Source of the DNA: an uncultured Eubacteriales bacterium
GTDB lineage: Bacteria; Bacillota; Clostridia; Lachnospirales; Anaerotignaceae
Direction: 5' to 3'
Assembly (NCBI GenBank): GCA_900548595.1
Contig: URLB01000043.1
Coordinates: 1 to 15,114 of the forward strand
DNA: 15,114 bases
Shown here: positions 5,684 through 13,767 of the stretch, in pieces
Layout of the letters: every line of letters begins with the position of its first letter
How positions within the stretch are numbered: position 1 is the stretch's first letter
Position numbers and translations under genes: made by a program
Notes under the pieces: generated by a model
Seen by the model: only the letters and a program-made list of their open reading frames with translations
The model's database searches: none
What the model was told of the DNA's origin: nothing

Positions 5684-7018
5684 TCAATCTTCAAACAATG
5701 CTCCCGCAAATTCTGTCGGATTAAACGCCTGTAAATCGTTTATTCCTTCCCCTACCCCAATATATCTTACGGGGATATTAAGTTCATTTTTTATTGCTAT
5801 TACAATTCCGCCCTTTGCGGTTCCGTCAAGCTTTGTAAGAACTAACCCTGTTATATCGGCTACTTCATTAAAAAGTTTTGCCTGTTGCAAAGCGTTCTGT
5901 CCTGTTGTTGCGTCCAGTACAAGAAAAACTTCCGTATTGGCTTCCGGGTATTCCCTGTTTATTACCTTGGCTATTTTTTTAAGTTCTTCCATAAGATTTT
6001 TCTTATTATGAAGTCTTCCTGCCGTATCACATATCAGAACGTCTGTTTTTCTGCTTTTAGCCGCATTTACCGCGTCAAATACAACCGCTGCCGGGTCGGA
6101 ATTTTCCTCATGGCATATAACGTCTATCTTTGATCTTTCTCCCCAGATTTTAAGCTGGTCTATTGCCGCTGCCCTAAAAGTATCCGCAGCTGCAAGAAGT
6201 ACCGTTTTTCCTTCCGATTTATAATTAGCCGCCAGTTTTCCTATAGTTGTTGTCTTTCCTACGCCGTTAACGCCTATTACAAGTATTACCGAAGGAGGAG
6301 TTATTTTAAATTCATTTTCCGCACCGTCCGATAGAATTTCGGCTATTTCGTCCTGAAGCATTCCTTTAATAAGAGAAGGATCTTCGGCTCTTTCCTTTTT
6401 TACTCTCTTTTTTAGATTTTCAATAATTTTAAGCGTTGTTTCAACTCCTAAGTCAGCCATAATAAGACTTTCTTCAAGTTCGTCAAACAAATCGTCATCT
6501 ATTTTCGTAAATCCGCCGAGAACGGAATCAATTCCTCCGAAAATATTTTTCTTTGTTTTTTCCAGACCTTCTTTAAGCCTTGCAAAAAAACCTTTTTTAG
6601 GCTCCTCAACTCTTTCTTCCTCATGTTCTTCTGTTTCCTGCTCAACAGTATTATTATCTGCATCGTCGTTTCCGTCATTAGATTCAGCAATATCCTCTAT
6701 TTCGGCTTCTTCATTGAAGTCAGTCGTTTCCGTACTTTTGTCAGCCTCTTCATATTCCGCCTCATCTTCAACATTGCATATATCTTCGGAACACTCTTCT
6801 CCGCTTACTTTTTTTCCTACGCTGTCTCTGACCTCATCCTCTATTCTTGTAACGTTTTCAACTACTTCAGTTACAACTTCTTCGCTTACGCGCTCCTCGG
6901 TCTCCTCTTCTATCTCCTCAACAGCGTCTCTTACTATTTTCTCTACCGATTCTTCCACATCGGCATTTATATTTTCTTCTTTATACTCTTTACCCTTAAG
7001 AAAATCAAAAAACCCCAT
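5684..7018 (-). CDS. ftsY: Signal recognition particle receptor FtsY
   Basis: FtsY is the membrane-associated GTPase that receives SRP-ribosome complexes from Ffh. The 444-residue protein has an acidic A region (about 10-140, very rich in Glu/Asp) and the NG core: N domain about 170-235, P-loop GVNGVGKTT (249-257), DTFRAAAIDQLKIW (279-292), DTAGR (331-335), TKLDGTAKGG (395-404) and GVGEGINDLQAF (421-432). Two similar amphipathic stretches flank the acidic region: GFFDFLKGK at the N-terminus and KKGFFARLKEGLEKT at 141-155. The second is the usual membrane-targeting helix before the NG core; the first probably also touches the membrane. The AAGGAG ribosome-binding site overlaps the smc stop codon, so smc and ftsY are likely co-translated. 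All catalytic motifs are intact. Confidence 0.97.
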   Translation of the reverse strand: MGFFDFLKGKEYKEENINADVEESVEKIVRDAVEEIEEETEERVSEEVVTEVVENVTRIEDEVRDSVGKKVSGEECSEDICNVEDEAEYEEADKSTETTDFNEEAEIEDIAESNDGNDDADNNTVEQETEEHEEERVEEPKKGFFARLKEGLEKTKKNIFGGIDSVLGGFTKIDDDLFDELEESLIMADLGVETTLKIIENLKKRVKKERAEDPSLIKGMLQDEIAEILSDGAENEFKITPPSVILVIGVNGVGKTTTIGKLAANYKSEGKTVLLAAADTFRAAAIDQLKIWGERSKIDVICHEENSDPAAVVFDAVNAAKSRKTDVLICDTAGRLHNKKNLMEELKKIAKVINREYPEANTEVFLVLDATTGQNALQQAKLFNEVADITGLVLTKLDGTAKGGIVIAIKNELNIPVRYIGVGEGINDLQAFNPTEFAGALFED

Positions 7019-7029
7019 TTTTACTCTCC

Positions 7030-10000
7030 TTACTGTCCGACAGCCTCATCAAATTTTACCGACACTATTTTTGAAACGCCATGCTCCTGCATAGTTACGC
7101 CGTAAAGTACGTCGGCTGCCTCCATGGTTCCTTTCCTATGTGTTATAACAATGAACTGTGTATCTTTAGAAAAACGTTTAAGATAATCGCCGAATCGCTG
7201 AACATTGGCGTCATCTAAGGCAGCCTCTATCTCATCCAATATACAGAACGGCGATGGCTTCATTTTTAATATTGAAAACAATATTGCTATTGCTGTCAAC
7301 GCCCTCTCTCCACCTGAAAGAAGCATCATATTTTGCAAATTTTTTCCCGGAGGCTGAGCAATTATATCAATACCGGACCCAAGCACATCGTCTTCATCCG
7401 AAAGCTTTAAATACGCCTTTCCGCCTCCAAACATTTCTCTGAACACTTCATTGAAATTCTCCGATATTATTTCCAGATTTTGTCTGAATTGTTTTTCCAT
7501 CAATTCCGAAAGATCCTCTATAATTTCTTTCAGTTTTTCTTCCGCTTCAATAATATCATTTTTCTGTTTTGAAAGGAATTCGTACCTTTCTTTTGTTTCT
7601 CTGTATTCGTCAACCGCATTTACGTTTACGTTTCCAAGCAATTTTATCTCGGCTTTAAGCGACCTGACGCGCTTCATAAGCTCCGCAGTCGGCTCTGTTA
7701 CTTCAAAAAGCTGCGCCGCCTCCGGATAAGTTATTTCATAACTATCCCACATCTCGTCATTAAGACGTTTATTTTCTTCTTCCAGTTTTTCAAGCTTTAT
7801 TTCCAAACGTACTGTTTCATTTTTACAGTGCAGTATAGTTTCTCTGAAATCATTAATCCGATTCTCATTAGCCGACATTTTGCCGTTTTCATCTTTACGT
7901 TTTTGCGTAATTTCCAACAGTTCCTGTTCTTTGCCGATTTTTGAATTTTTACTTTTTTCGGTCATTTCAGCCGCATTTTTTGCCGTCTCTTCTTTTTCGG
8001 ATATTTGTTCATACGCTTTTTTTCTACGGCTTTCAATCAGTACTATTTCTTCGGAGAATTTTGTTTTTTCTTCCGATAGTCGTCTGATACTATCTAATTG
8101 GAACTGTCTTTTTTCATTTAATGCCGAAATTTTAATTTTAGCCGCTGTTATCTCGTCGGAAATAGATTCCCGTCCGTTTTTACTGTTTTCGGAATTATCT
8201 CTGAAGTCATTCAGAGTTTGCTGAAGCCTTATGATTTCAGTCTCAACTTCTTTCAGTTCTGCCTGTTTTTCTTTTTTTTCTTTTTCTACGGCTTCTTTCT
8301 GTTTTTCCAACTGCTGAGACTCAATTATAATGAGACGTGTTTTTTCCTCATATTCGGAAATTTCTTTTTTAACGCTCTCTGCCTCCCTTTCGGCAGTTAT
8401 AAAATCAATGTTTACTTCAGATGATTTTTTTCTTCCGTTTTCAAGATATTCATCTATTTCTTCGATTTTAGCCGAATTCTTTTCAAGCTCCGCCGTAAGT
8501 CCGTCAACTGCCGCCTGCAAAGCTTCTATATCCGATTTGAGATAATCTATCTCCCTTTTTCTTCCGAACACATTACTTTTTTTGCCTGTGCTTCCGCCTG
8601 TTATAGCTCCGCCTGGCATAAAAGATTCGCCTTCAAGCGTTACCAATCTATATCCCTGGTTATGTCTTCTTGCAAAAGATATAGCGTTATCCATCGTATC
8701 TACAACAAGTATTCTTCCGAGGAGACTCTCCGCTATACCTGTATATTCTTTGTCATATTTTACAAGTTCGGAAGCAACCGCCACCATTCCGGGTTCATTA
8801 AGCAGTCTTTCCTTTTCTGTTCCCAGACCTTTCCCTTTAACTGTGGATATAGGTAAAAAAGTTGCCCTTCCCAGTTGTTTTGACTTAAGATAACCCACGG
8901 CATATTTTGCATCGTTTTCGTTATCCACAACAATGCTCTGCATAGAACCTCCGAGAGCGGTTTCTATTGCGGTTTCATATTTCTCATTGGTTTTAAACAG
9001 CTGTGCCACAGCTCCGTGTACGCCCTTGAAATTAGGGTTTCCGTTTTCCTTAAGCTGTAAAACGGCCTTTACCGATTTATAGTATCCGTCATGTTCTCTT
9101 TCCATGTCGGAAAGAACCTTAAGCTTTGATTGTTTTTCCGAAAGCTTCCTATTCTTTTCTCCCAATCCCTGTCTGATATTGTCCGCAACCTTTACCGCAA
9201 CGGATTTTTTATTTTCCAGTTTTTTCGATTCTTTACTGAGTTCTTCCAATTCATCCGAGCACTGTTCTGCTTTCAATTCAATGGATTTACTTTGTATTTT
9301 TTTATCTTTAATCTTTGAATCAAGCTCTTTTTTCTCATTTTCTATTTGGTTCTGTCTTGAAGCAAACTGTTCGAGAAGAGTTTCCGTTCTTTCCAAAGTG
9401 CTTTTAATATCGGCAGTCTTTTTTATGTTTTCAATCATATCTGCCTTAAGGCTGTCAATCTTTTCTTCTCGCCTGCTTTGGCTCTCGACCATCTCTTTCA
9501 GGACCGTTTCCTTTTCATCTAATTCGGCTTTCAATTCATTCACGGAGTTCAGCATATCGGCTGCATTTTTTTCGCAAACTGCAATTTCCGCTTCATTTTC
9601 CGAAATATGCTCTTCTTTTTTTACTTTTTCTTCTCCGAGTTCAGATACCGTATCTTTGAGATTTTTTATTTGTTCCGCAGTCAGAGCGCATATACCTTCA
9701 TTTTTTTCTATTTCTCCGGAAAGCTCGGCTATTGTGCGGTTTATTTCCTCCATTTCTAACGAAAGCTGTTCAACTGTACTTTTTATATTTTCCGTCTCGA
9801 TTTTAACTGCGTCGAGATTTTCCTCATGCAAACAGGTCTCTTGTTTTATATTGTCGAGATCGTCTTTTGTTTTTAATATATCTTCCTCAAGTTTTTTGCC
9901 GTTTATTTTAAAAAGTTTTATATCGGCGTCTTTCATATCGGCGTAAAGCTCTAAATATTTTTTCGCTTTTTCGGCCTGTTTCTCCAGAGGTTCTATTTTA

Positions 10001-10599
10001 CTTTCAATTTCGCTTATTATATCGTTTATTCTTACTAAATTTTGTTTTTCCTTTTCCAGCTTATTTTCGGCTTCATTTCTTCTGTTTTTATATTTTACTA
10101 TTCCGGCTGCTTCTTCAAACAAAAGCCTTCTGTCTTCGGATTTATTGCTGAGTATCTCATCGATTTTTCCCTGACCTATAATGCTGTATCCGTCTCTTCC
10201 GATACCGGTATCCATAAAAAGTTCGTAAATGTCTTTTAATCTGCATTCACTTCCGTTAATAAGATATGAACTTTCGCCTGAACGATACACACGCCTTGTT
10301 ACTTTTATCTCGGAATAGTCCATATTTATTTTTTTATCCGTATTATCAAGAGTCATAGATACTTCGGCAAAACCTACCGGACGTCTGTTTGCCGTTCCCG
10401 CAAAAATAACGTCTTCCATTTTTCCGCCTCTCAGGCTTTTTGCCTTCTGTTCGCCCAATACCCACCTAACAGAATCGGAAATATTGCTCTTTCCGCTTCC
10501 GTTCGGTCCGACTACGGCAGTTATTCCCTTATTAAAATCCAATTTAACTTTTTCAGGGAAGGATTTAAAGCCCTGCAATTCCAGTTCCTTTAAATACAT
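7030..10599 (-). CDS. smc: Chromosome condensation ATPase SMC
   Basis: SMC forms the core of the bacterial condensin with ScpA and ScpB, loading on DNA and extruding loops to organise the chromosome; neither partner gene is here. The 1189-residue protein has the N-terminal half of the ATPase head with Walker A GPNGSGKSN (31-39), a long coiled coil (about 170-500), the hinge around 510-660 with the PGGAITGG turn, the returning coiled coil (about 670-1020), and the C-terminal head with signature LSGGE (1094-1098), Walker B FCILDEIEAALDD (about 1118-1130) and the switch His in VITHRKGT. Length matches the family. I start at the ATG at 10599, with GAGG 7 bases upstream, not the in-frame GTG at 10605, which is too close to that site. 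It follows pyrC by only 12 bases; many Firmicutes have rnc there instead. Confidence 0.97.
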   Translation of the reverse strand: MYLKELELQGFKSFPEKVKLDFNKGITAVVGPNGSGKSNISDSVRWVLGEQKAKSLRGGKMEDVIFAGTANRRPVGFAEVSMTLDNTDKKINMDYSEIKVTRRVYRSGESSYLINGSECRLKDIYELFMDTGIGRDGYSIIGQGKIDEILSNKSEDRRLLFEEAAGIVKYKNRRNEAENKLEKEKQNLVRINDIISEIESKIEPLEKQAEKAKKYLELYADMKDADIKLFKINGKKLEEDILKTKDDLDNIKQETCLHEENLDAVKIETENIKSTVEQLSLEMEEINRTIAELSGEIEKNEGICALTAEQIKNLKDTVSELGEEKVKKEEHISENEAEIAVCEKNAADMLNSVNELKAELDEKETVLKEMVESQSRREEKIDSLKADMIENIKKTADIKSTLERTETLLEQFASRQNQIENEKKELDSKIKDKKIQSKSIELKAEQCSDELEELSKESKKLENKKSVAVKVADNIRQGLGEKNRKLSEKQSKLKVLSDMEREHDGYYKSVKAVLQLKENGNPNFKGVHGAVAQLFKTNEKYETAIETALGGSMQSIVVDNENDAKYAVGYLKSKQLGRATFLPISTVKGKGLGTEKERLLNEPGMVAVASELVKYDKEYTGIAESLLGRILVVDTMDNAISFARRHNQGYRLVTLEGESFMPGGAITGGSTGKKSNVFGRKREIDYLKSDIEALQAAVDGLTAELEKNSAKIEEIDEYLENGRKKSSEVNIDFITAEREAESVKKEISEYEEKTRLIIIESQQLEKQKEAVEKEKKEKQAELKEVETEIIRLQQTLNDFRDNSENSKNGRESISDEITAAKIKISALNEKRQFQLDSIRRLSEEKTKFSEEIVLIESRRKKAYEQISEKEETAKNAAEMTEKSKNSKIGKEQELLEITQKRKDENGKMSANENRINDFRETILHCKNETVRLEIKLEKLEEENKRLNDEMWDSYEITYPEAAQLFEVTEPTAELMKRVRSLKAEIKLLGNVNVNAVDEYRETKERYEFLSKQKNDIIEAEEKLKEIIEDLSELMEKQFRQNLEIISENFNEVFREMFGGGKAYLKLSDEDDVLGSGIDIIAQPPGKNLQNMMLLSGGERALTAIAILFSILKMKPSPFCILDEIEAALDDANVQRFGDYLKRFSKDTQFIVITHRKGTMEAADVLYGVTMQEHGVSKIVSVKFDEAVGQ

Positions 10600-10611
10600 T
10601 AACACACCTCG

Positions 10612-11883
10612 TTAAAAAACTACGTTTCCTCCGACAATACAGCTGACTGTATTTCCGTATACTCTTTTTCCCTTTGCAGGAGTAAATTTAGCTTTGGAAT
10701 AAAACTCCGAAGGTTCTATCACATATTCATTATTGATATCCATTATTACAATATCGGCGTCATTTCCTGCTTTAATTTTCCCTTTTGTTTTAAAATTCAA
10801 AATTTCAGCGGGATTTTTCGACATCTTGTCGGCAAGCTGGCTCTCGGAAAGTATTCCCGTTCTTACAAGCGCCGTATAACTGAGAGAAAAAGCCGTTTCA
10901 AAAGCCGATATGCCGTATGAAGCCCTGTCAAATTCTCTCTGCTTATGTTCTATTCTTGTAGGCATATGTCCGGAAGCTATAACATCGATAGTTCCGTCTG
11001 CCAATCCTTCTATTATAGCTTTCGTATCAGCTTCCGTTCTCAGCGGCGGTATAACCTTCGCATAGGTATTATACTGCATGGCAGCTTCCTCAGTCAGCGT
11101 AAAATAATGAGGGCATGTTTCACACGTTACGTTAACGCCCCTTGCTTTCGCCCTTCTTACAATATCAACAGCCCCTTTAGTGCTTATATGCGCTATATGA
11201 AGCCTTGCTCCCGTACTTTCCGCCAGCACGACATTTCTGGCAACAATTATATCTTCCGCTTCCCTTGGCATTCCTCTCAATCCCAGAATTGTTGAAACTC
11301 TTCCTTCGTTTATTACTCCCGTTCCCGAAAGGGCTCTGTCTTCACAATGGGTTATAACAGGGACGTCAAACATTTTGGAATACACGAATATATTTCTCAT
11401 AAGCTGTGCGTTTTCAACAGTTAAATCGCCGTCGGCAATTCCTACCGCTCCCGCTCTTATCATTTCTCCCATTTCGGACGCTTTTTCTCCCTTGCATCCT
11501 ATTGTCATGCTTCCGTAGGGATAAATGTTTACTTTTGAATATTCTCTGCTTTTTGTTATTATATATTCAACTACGGTTTTATTATCAACGGCAGGTTCTG
11601 TATCAGGTATACATACTATTGTTGTAAATCCGCCCCTTGCCGCGCTTACGGAGGCAGTCTCCATGTCCTCAACGCTTTCATGTCCCGGCTCGCATACGGT
11701 ACAGTGCATATCTATGAATCCCGGGTAAACGTATAACCCCATTGCGTCCGTTATTTTATCGGCTTTTACATCTAAAGAATATCCGACAGATTTTATTTTG
11801 TCTCCTTCTATAAGCACGTCAGCAGGCTTTGTTATATCAATTCCGTCACTGACAACAAATCCGCCTTTAATCAAATGCTTCAT
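10612..11883 (-). CDS. pyrC: Dihydroorotase-like protein PyrC with a degraded active site (probable pseudo-dihydroorotase)
   Basis: By length (423 residues) and overall pattern this is a type I dihydroorotase, the amidohydrolase-barrel enzyme that closes carbamoyl-aspartate to dihydroorotate. Family landmarks are present: YPGFIDMH, EPG (65-67), THCED (178-182), HIS (232-234), PPLR (279-282), KGKIKAGNDADIVIMD, and VYGN near the end. But metal and catalytic residues are gone. HxH has become H60-C61-T62, the substrate Arg after it is C64, the Asn of MPNT is D94, the bridging Asp of SDDG is G152 and the catalytic Asp of TDHAPH is G305, with its distal His now T309. H60, H179 and H232 remain. Inactive dihydroorotases are known that support aspartate carbamoyltransferase structurally (Pseudomonas PyrC'). 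This gene overlaps pyrB by 17 bases, fitting such a partner, although pyrB is also altered. The frame is intact, so it is not simply decaying. Confidence 0.8.
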   Translation of the reverse strand: MKHLIKGGFVVSDGIDITKPADVLIEGDKIKSVGYSLDVKADKITDAMGLYVYPGFIDMHCTVCEPGHESVEDMETASVSAARGGFTTIVCIPDTEPAVDNKTVVEYIITKSREYSKVNIYPYGSMTIGCKGEKASEMGEMIRAGAVGIADGDLTVENAQLMRNIFVYSKMFDVPVITHCEDRALSGTGVINEGRVSTILGLRGMPREAEDIIVARNVVLAESTGARLHIAHISTKGAVDIVRRAKARGVNVTCETCPHYFTLTEEAAMQYNTYAKVIPPLRTEADTKAIIEGLADGTIDVIASGHMPTRIEHKQREFDRASYGISAFETAFSLSYTALVRTGILSESQLADKMSKNPAEILNFKTKGKIKAGNDADIVIMDINNEYVIEPSEFYSKAKFTPAKGKRVYGNTVSCIVGGNVVF

Positions 11884-12808
11884 GCAAGCCGCCTCCTATC
11901 TGGGACAGTATATAAAGCATTGCCATTCTTACTGCCACGCTGTTTCCTATCTGATCGTTTACTATACACTGAGGACTATTTACAATACTCGTGGCTATCT
12001 CCACTCCCCTTTGTATCTGACCGGGATGCATTACTATTGCGTCTTTTTTCGCATATTTCATAAGATTTTCATCAATAAGGAACATACTCCTGTATTCGTC
12101 CAACGACGGTATATAGTTATCGTCTCTCACATTCGGAGCTATCCTTGTGGATAAAATAACGTCTGCGTTAGATACCGCCTCTTTCGGATCAAAGTACACC
12201 TTTACTCCAAAGCTTTCAAGTTCCTTTGGTATAAGCGTAGACGGTCCGGTTACTCTGACTTCCGCACCGAGTTTAAGCAATCCCCAAATGTTGCTTTTTG
12301 ATACTCTGCTGTGGGTTATGTCTCCGACTATTGTAACTTTAAGTCCTTCAAATCCGCCTTTTCTTTCTTTTATTGTCAAAAGATCAAGAAGTGACTGCCC
12401 CGGATTTTCGTTATATCCGTCGCCTGCGTTTATAACAGACGCTTCCACGCTGTCGGCAAGTATCCTTGCCGCTCCCGACATAGGATGTCGAAGTATTATA
12501 AAATCAGCGCCCATCTGGTCTATCAGCTGTCCCATGTCCTGAAGCCTTTCCTTATTTTCGGATGAAGCCGTCGTCATCATGTCAACCACATTTGCGCTTA
12601 GATGCTGAGCTGCCAATTCATACGAAAGCTTTGCCCTTGCACTGGAATCATAAAAAAGTATGATCACTGTTTTCCCCTGCAAATGAGGTACTTTCTTATT
12701 TTTCTGATTTATAACGAACTTCATTGTTTCAGCTGTTTTTAATATATAATCAAGTTCCTCGGCAGTTAAATCTCTTATCCCCAAAAAATCCTTGCGGTTT
12801 AAAAACAT
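11867..12808 (-). CDS. pyrB: Aspartate carbamoyltransferase-like protein PyrB with altered active site
   Basis: The 313-residue protein has the two-domain fold signature of aspartate carbamoyltransferase, which makes carbamoyl-aspartate in pyrimidine synthesis: RHPMSGAA (107-114), INAGDGYNENPGQSLLDL, VGDITHSRVSKSNIW, and MHPGQIQRGVEI. Several residues normally needed for catalysis differ. The carbamoyl-phosphate loop STRT is S56-A57-R58-A59. The HPTQ motif, whose His activates the carbonyl, is N135-P136-G137-Q138. The loop around HPGPxxR has Q264 for Pro. The Gln two residues after the aspartate-domain Arg (R222) is A224, and the usual KKGES loop is shortened around K86. R107 and R168 are kept. 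I chose the ATG at 12808, with GGGGTG 6 bases upstream, over the GTG at 12817. It lies 49 bases after the rluD gene and overlaps pyrC. No pyrI or pyrR is visible. Whether it retains any transferase activity is doubtful. Confidence 0.82.
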   Translation of the reverse strand: MFLNRKDFLGIRDLTAEELDYILKTAETMKFVINQKNKKVPHLQGKTVIILFYDSSARAKLSYELAAQHLSANVVDMMTTASSENKERLQDMGQLIDQMGADFIILRHPMSGAARILADSVEASVINAGDGYNENPGQSLLDLLTIKERKGGFEGLKVTIVGDITHSRVSKSNIWGLLKLGAEVRVTGPSTLIPKELESFGVKVYFDPKEAVSNADVILSTRIAPNVRDDNYIPSLDEYRSMFLIDENLMKYAKKDAIVMHPGQIQRGVEIATSIVNSPQCIVNDQIGNSVAVRMAMLYILSQIGGGLHEAFD

Positions 12809-12857
12809 AGCGTTCACCCCGTTTTCTTCGGTAAAATCTTATGGCAACATATTTTTA

Positions 12858-13766
12858 TTATATATTTCTACACCTTTCCAAAAGCTTCTGAAAGTATTCC
12901 GGAAGCGGAGATTCAAATTCCATATACTCACCCGTTACAGGATGAACAAATCCAAGTACCCTTGCATGCAAAACCTGTCCTTTTAAATTAAAAGGCTGTT
13001 TTTTAGGTCCGTATACACTGTCTCCTAAAAGCGGGTGTCCTGCATAAGTCATGTGTACCCTTATCTGGTGGGTACGTCCTGTTTCAAGCTGAGCCTCTAT
13101 ATAGGTAAATTTTCCAAGTCTGTCCAATACCCTATAATGTGTAACCGCTCTTCTTCCTCCCGGAACGACAGCCATTTTCTTTCTGTCCGACGGATTTCTG
13201 CCCAACGGTTTATCTATTGTTCCTTCGTCCTCTTTTATATTATTGTATACGATGGCGTTGTATTTTCTCGTTATGGAATGTTCGGCAAGCTGAAGCGCAA
13301 GGCTTCTGTGGGCGTTATTATTCTTAGCAGCCATTATTACTCCCGACGTGTCCATATCTATTCTATGTACTATGCCCGGTCTCATTATGCCGTTAATACC
13401 GGAAAGGCTGTCTCCACAATGATAAAGCAGTGCATTAACGAGAGTGTCGGTATAATGCCCCGGCGCAGGATGTACAACCATCCCCTGCGGTTTATTAATC
13501 ACAATAACGTCATCGTCCTCATATAAAATATCCAGCGGTATGTTCTGAGGAATTATCTCAAGCGGAACGCTTTCCGGTATGTTCATCGTTACAATATCGC
13601 CTGTTCTGAGCTTATAATTTGCCTTAACCGTCTTATTGTTTACGGTTACTCCGCCGCCGTCTATTATCTTTTTCAATCCGCTTCTTGAAAGTTCCTCATA
13701 ATTTTCGGCAGCAAACACATCTATTCTTTTACCGACATCATCAGCCTCGGCGGCAAATGTAATCAT
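12858..13766 (-). CDS. RluA/RluD-family 23S rRNA pseudouridine synthase
   Basis: This protein converts uridines in large-subunit rRNA to pseudouridine; the family and position next to lspA match Bacillus YlyB, but the exact target uridines cannot be read from sequence. The N-terminal S4 RNA-binding domain covers about 10-60 (VGKRIDVFAAE, SGLKKIIDGGGVTVNN). The catalytic domain holds the RPGIVHRIDMDTSG motif with catalytic Asp at 137, and GRTHQIRVHM further on. Two starts are possible: ATG at 13781, inside the end of lspA, and ATG at 13766. I prefer 13766 (302 residues) because AGGA lies 7 bases upstream and MITFAAEADDVGKRID fits the family start; AAGGA is 11 bases from the other. Either way it is tightly coupled to lspA. 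Active-site residues are intact. Confidence 0.93.
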   Translation of the reverse strand: MITFAAEADDVGKRIDVFAAENYEELSRSGLKKIIDGGGVTVNNKTVKANYKLRTGDIVTMNIPESVPLEIIPQNIPLDILYEDDDVIVINKPQGMVVHPAPGHYTDTLVNALLYHCGDSLSGINGIMRPGIVHRIDMDTSGVIMAAKNNNAHRSLALQLAEHSITRKYNAIVYNNIKEDEGTIDKPLGRNPSDRKKMAVVPGGRRAVTHYRVLDRLGKFTYIEAQLETGRTHQIRVHMTYAGHPLLGDSVYGPKKQPFNLKGQVLHARVLGFVHPVTGEYMEFESPLPEYFQKLLERCRNI

Positions 13767-13767
13767 A

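Noticed and set aside
9104..9946. Long plus-strand open frame (280 codons) opposite smc
   Set aside because: It lies antisense to the Glu/Lys-rich coiled coil of smc and its translation is a Ser/Phe-rich low-complexity sequence, as expected of a mirror frame. No ribosome-binding site or known domain supports it.
12818..12880. Possible promoter or PyrR-type attenuator between rluD and pyrB
   Set aside because: A TATAAT occurs over the rluD stop but has no acceptable -35. The short gap has no stem-loop or T-run and nothing like a PyrR-binding loop.
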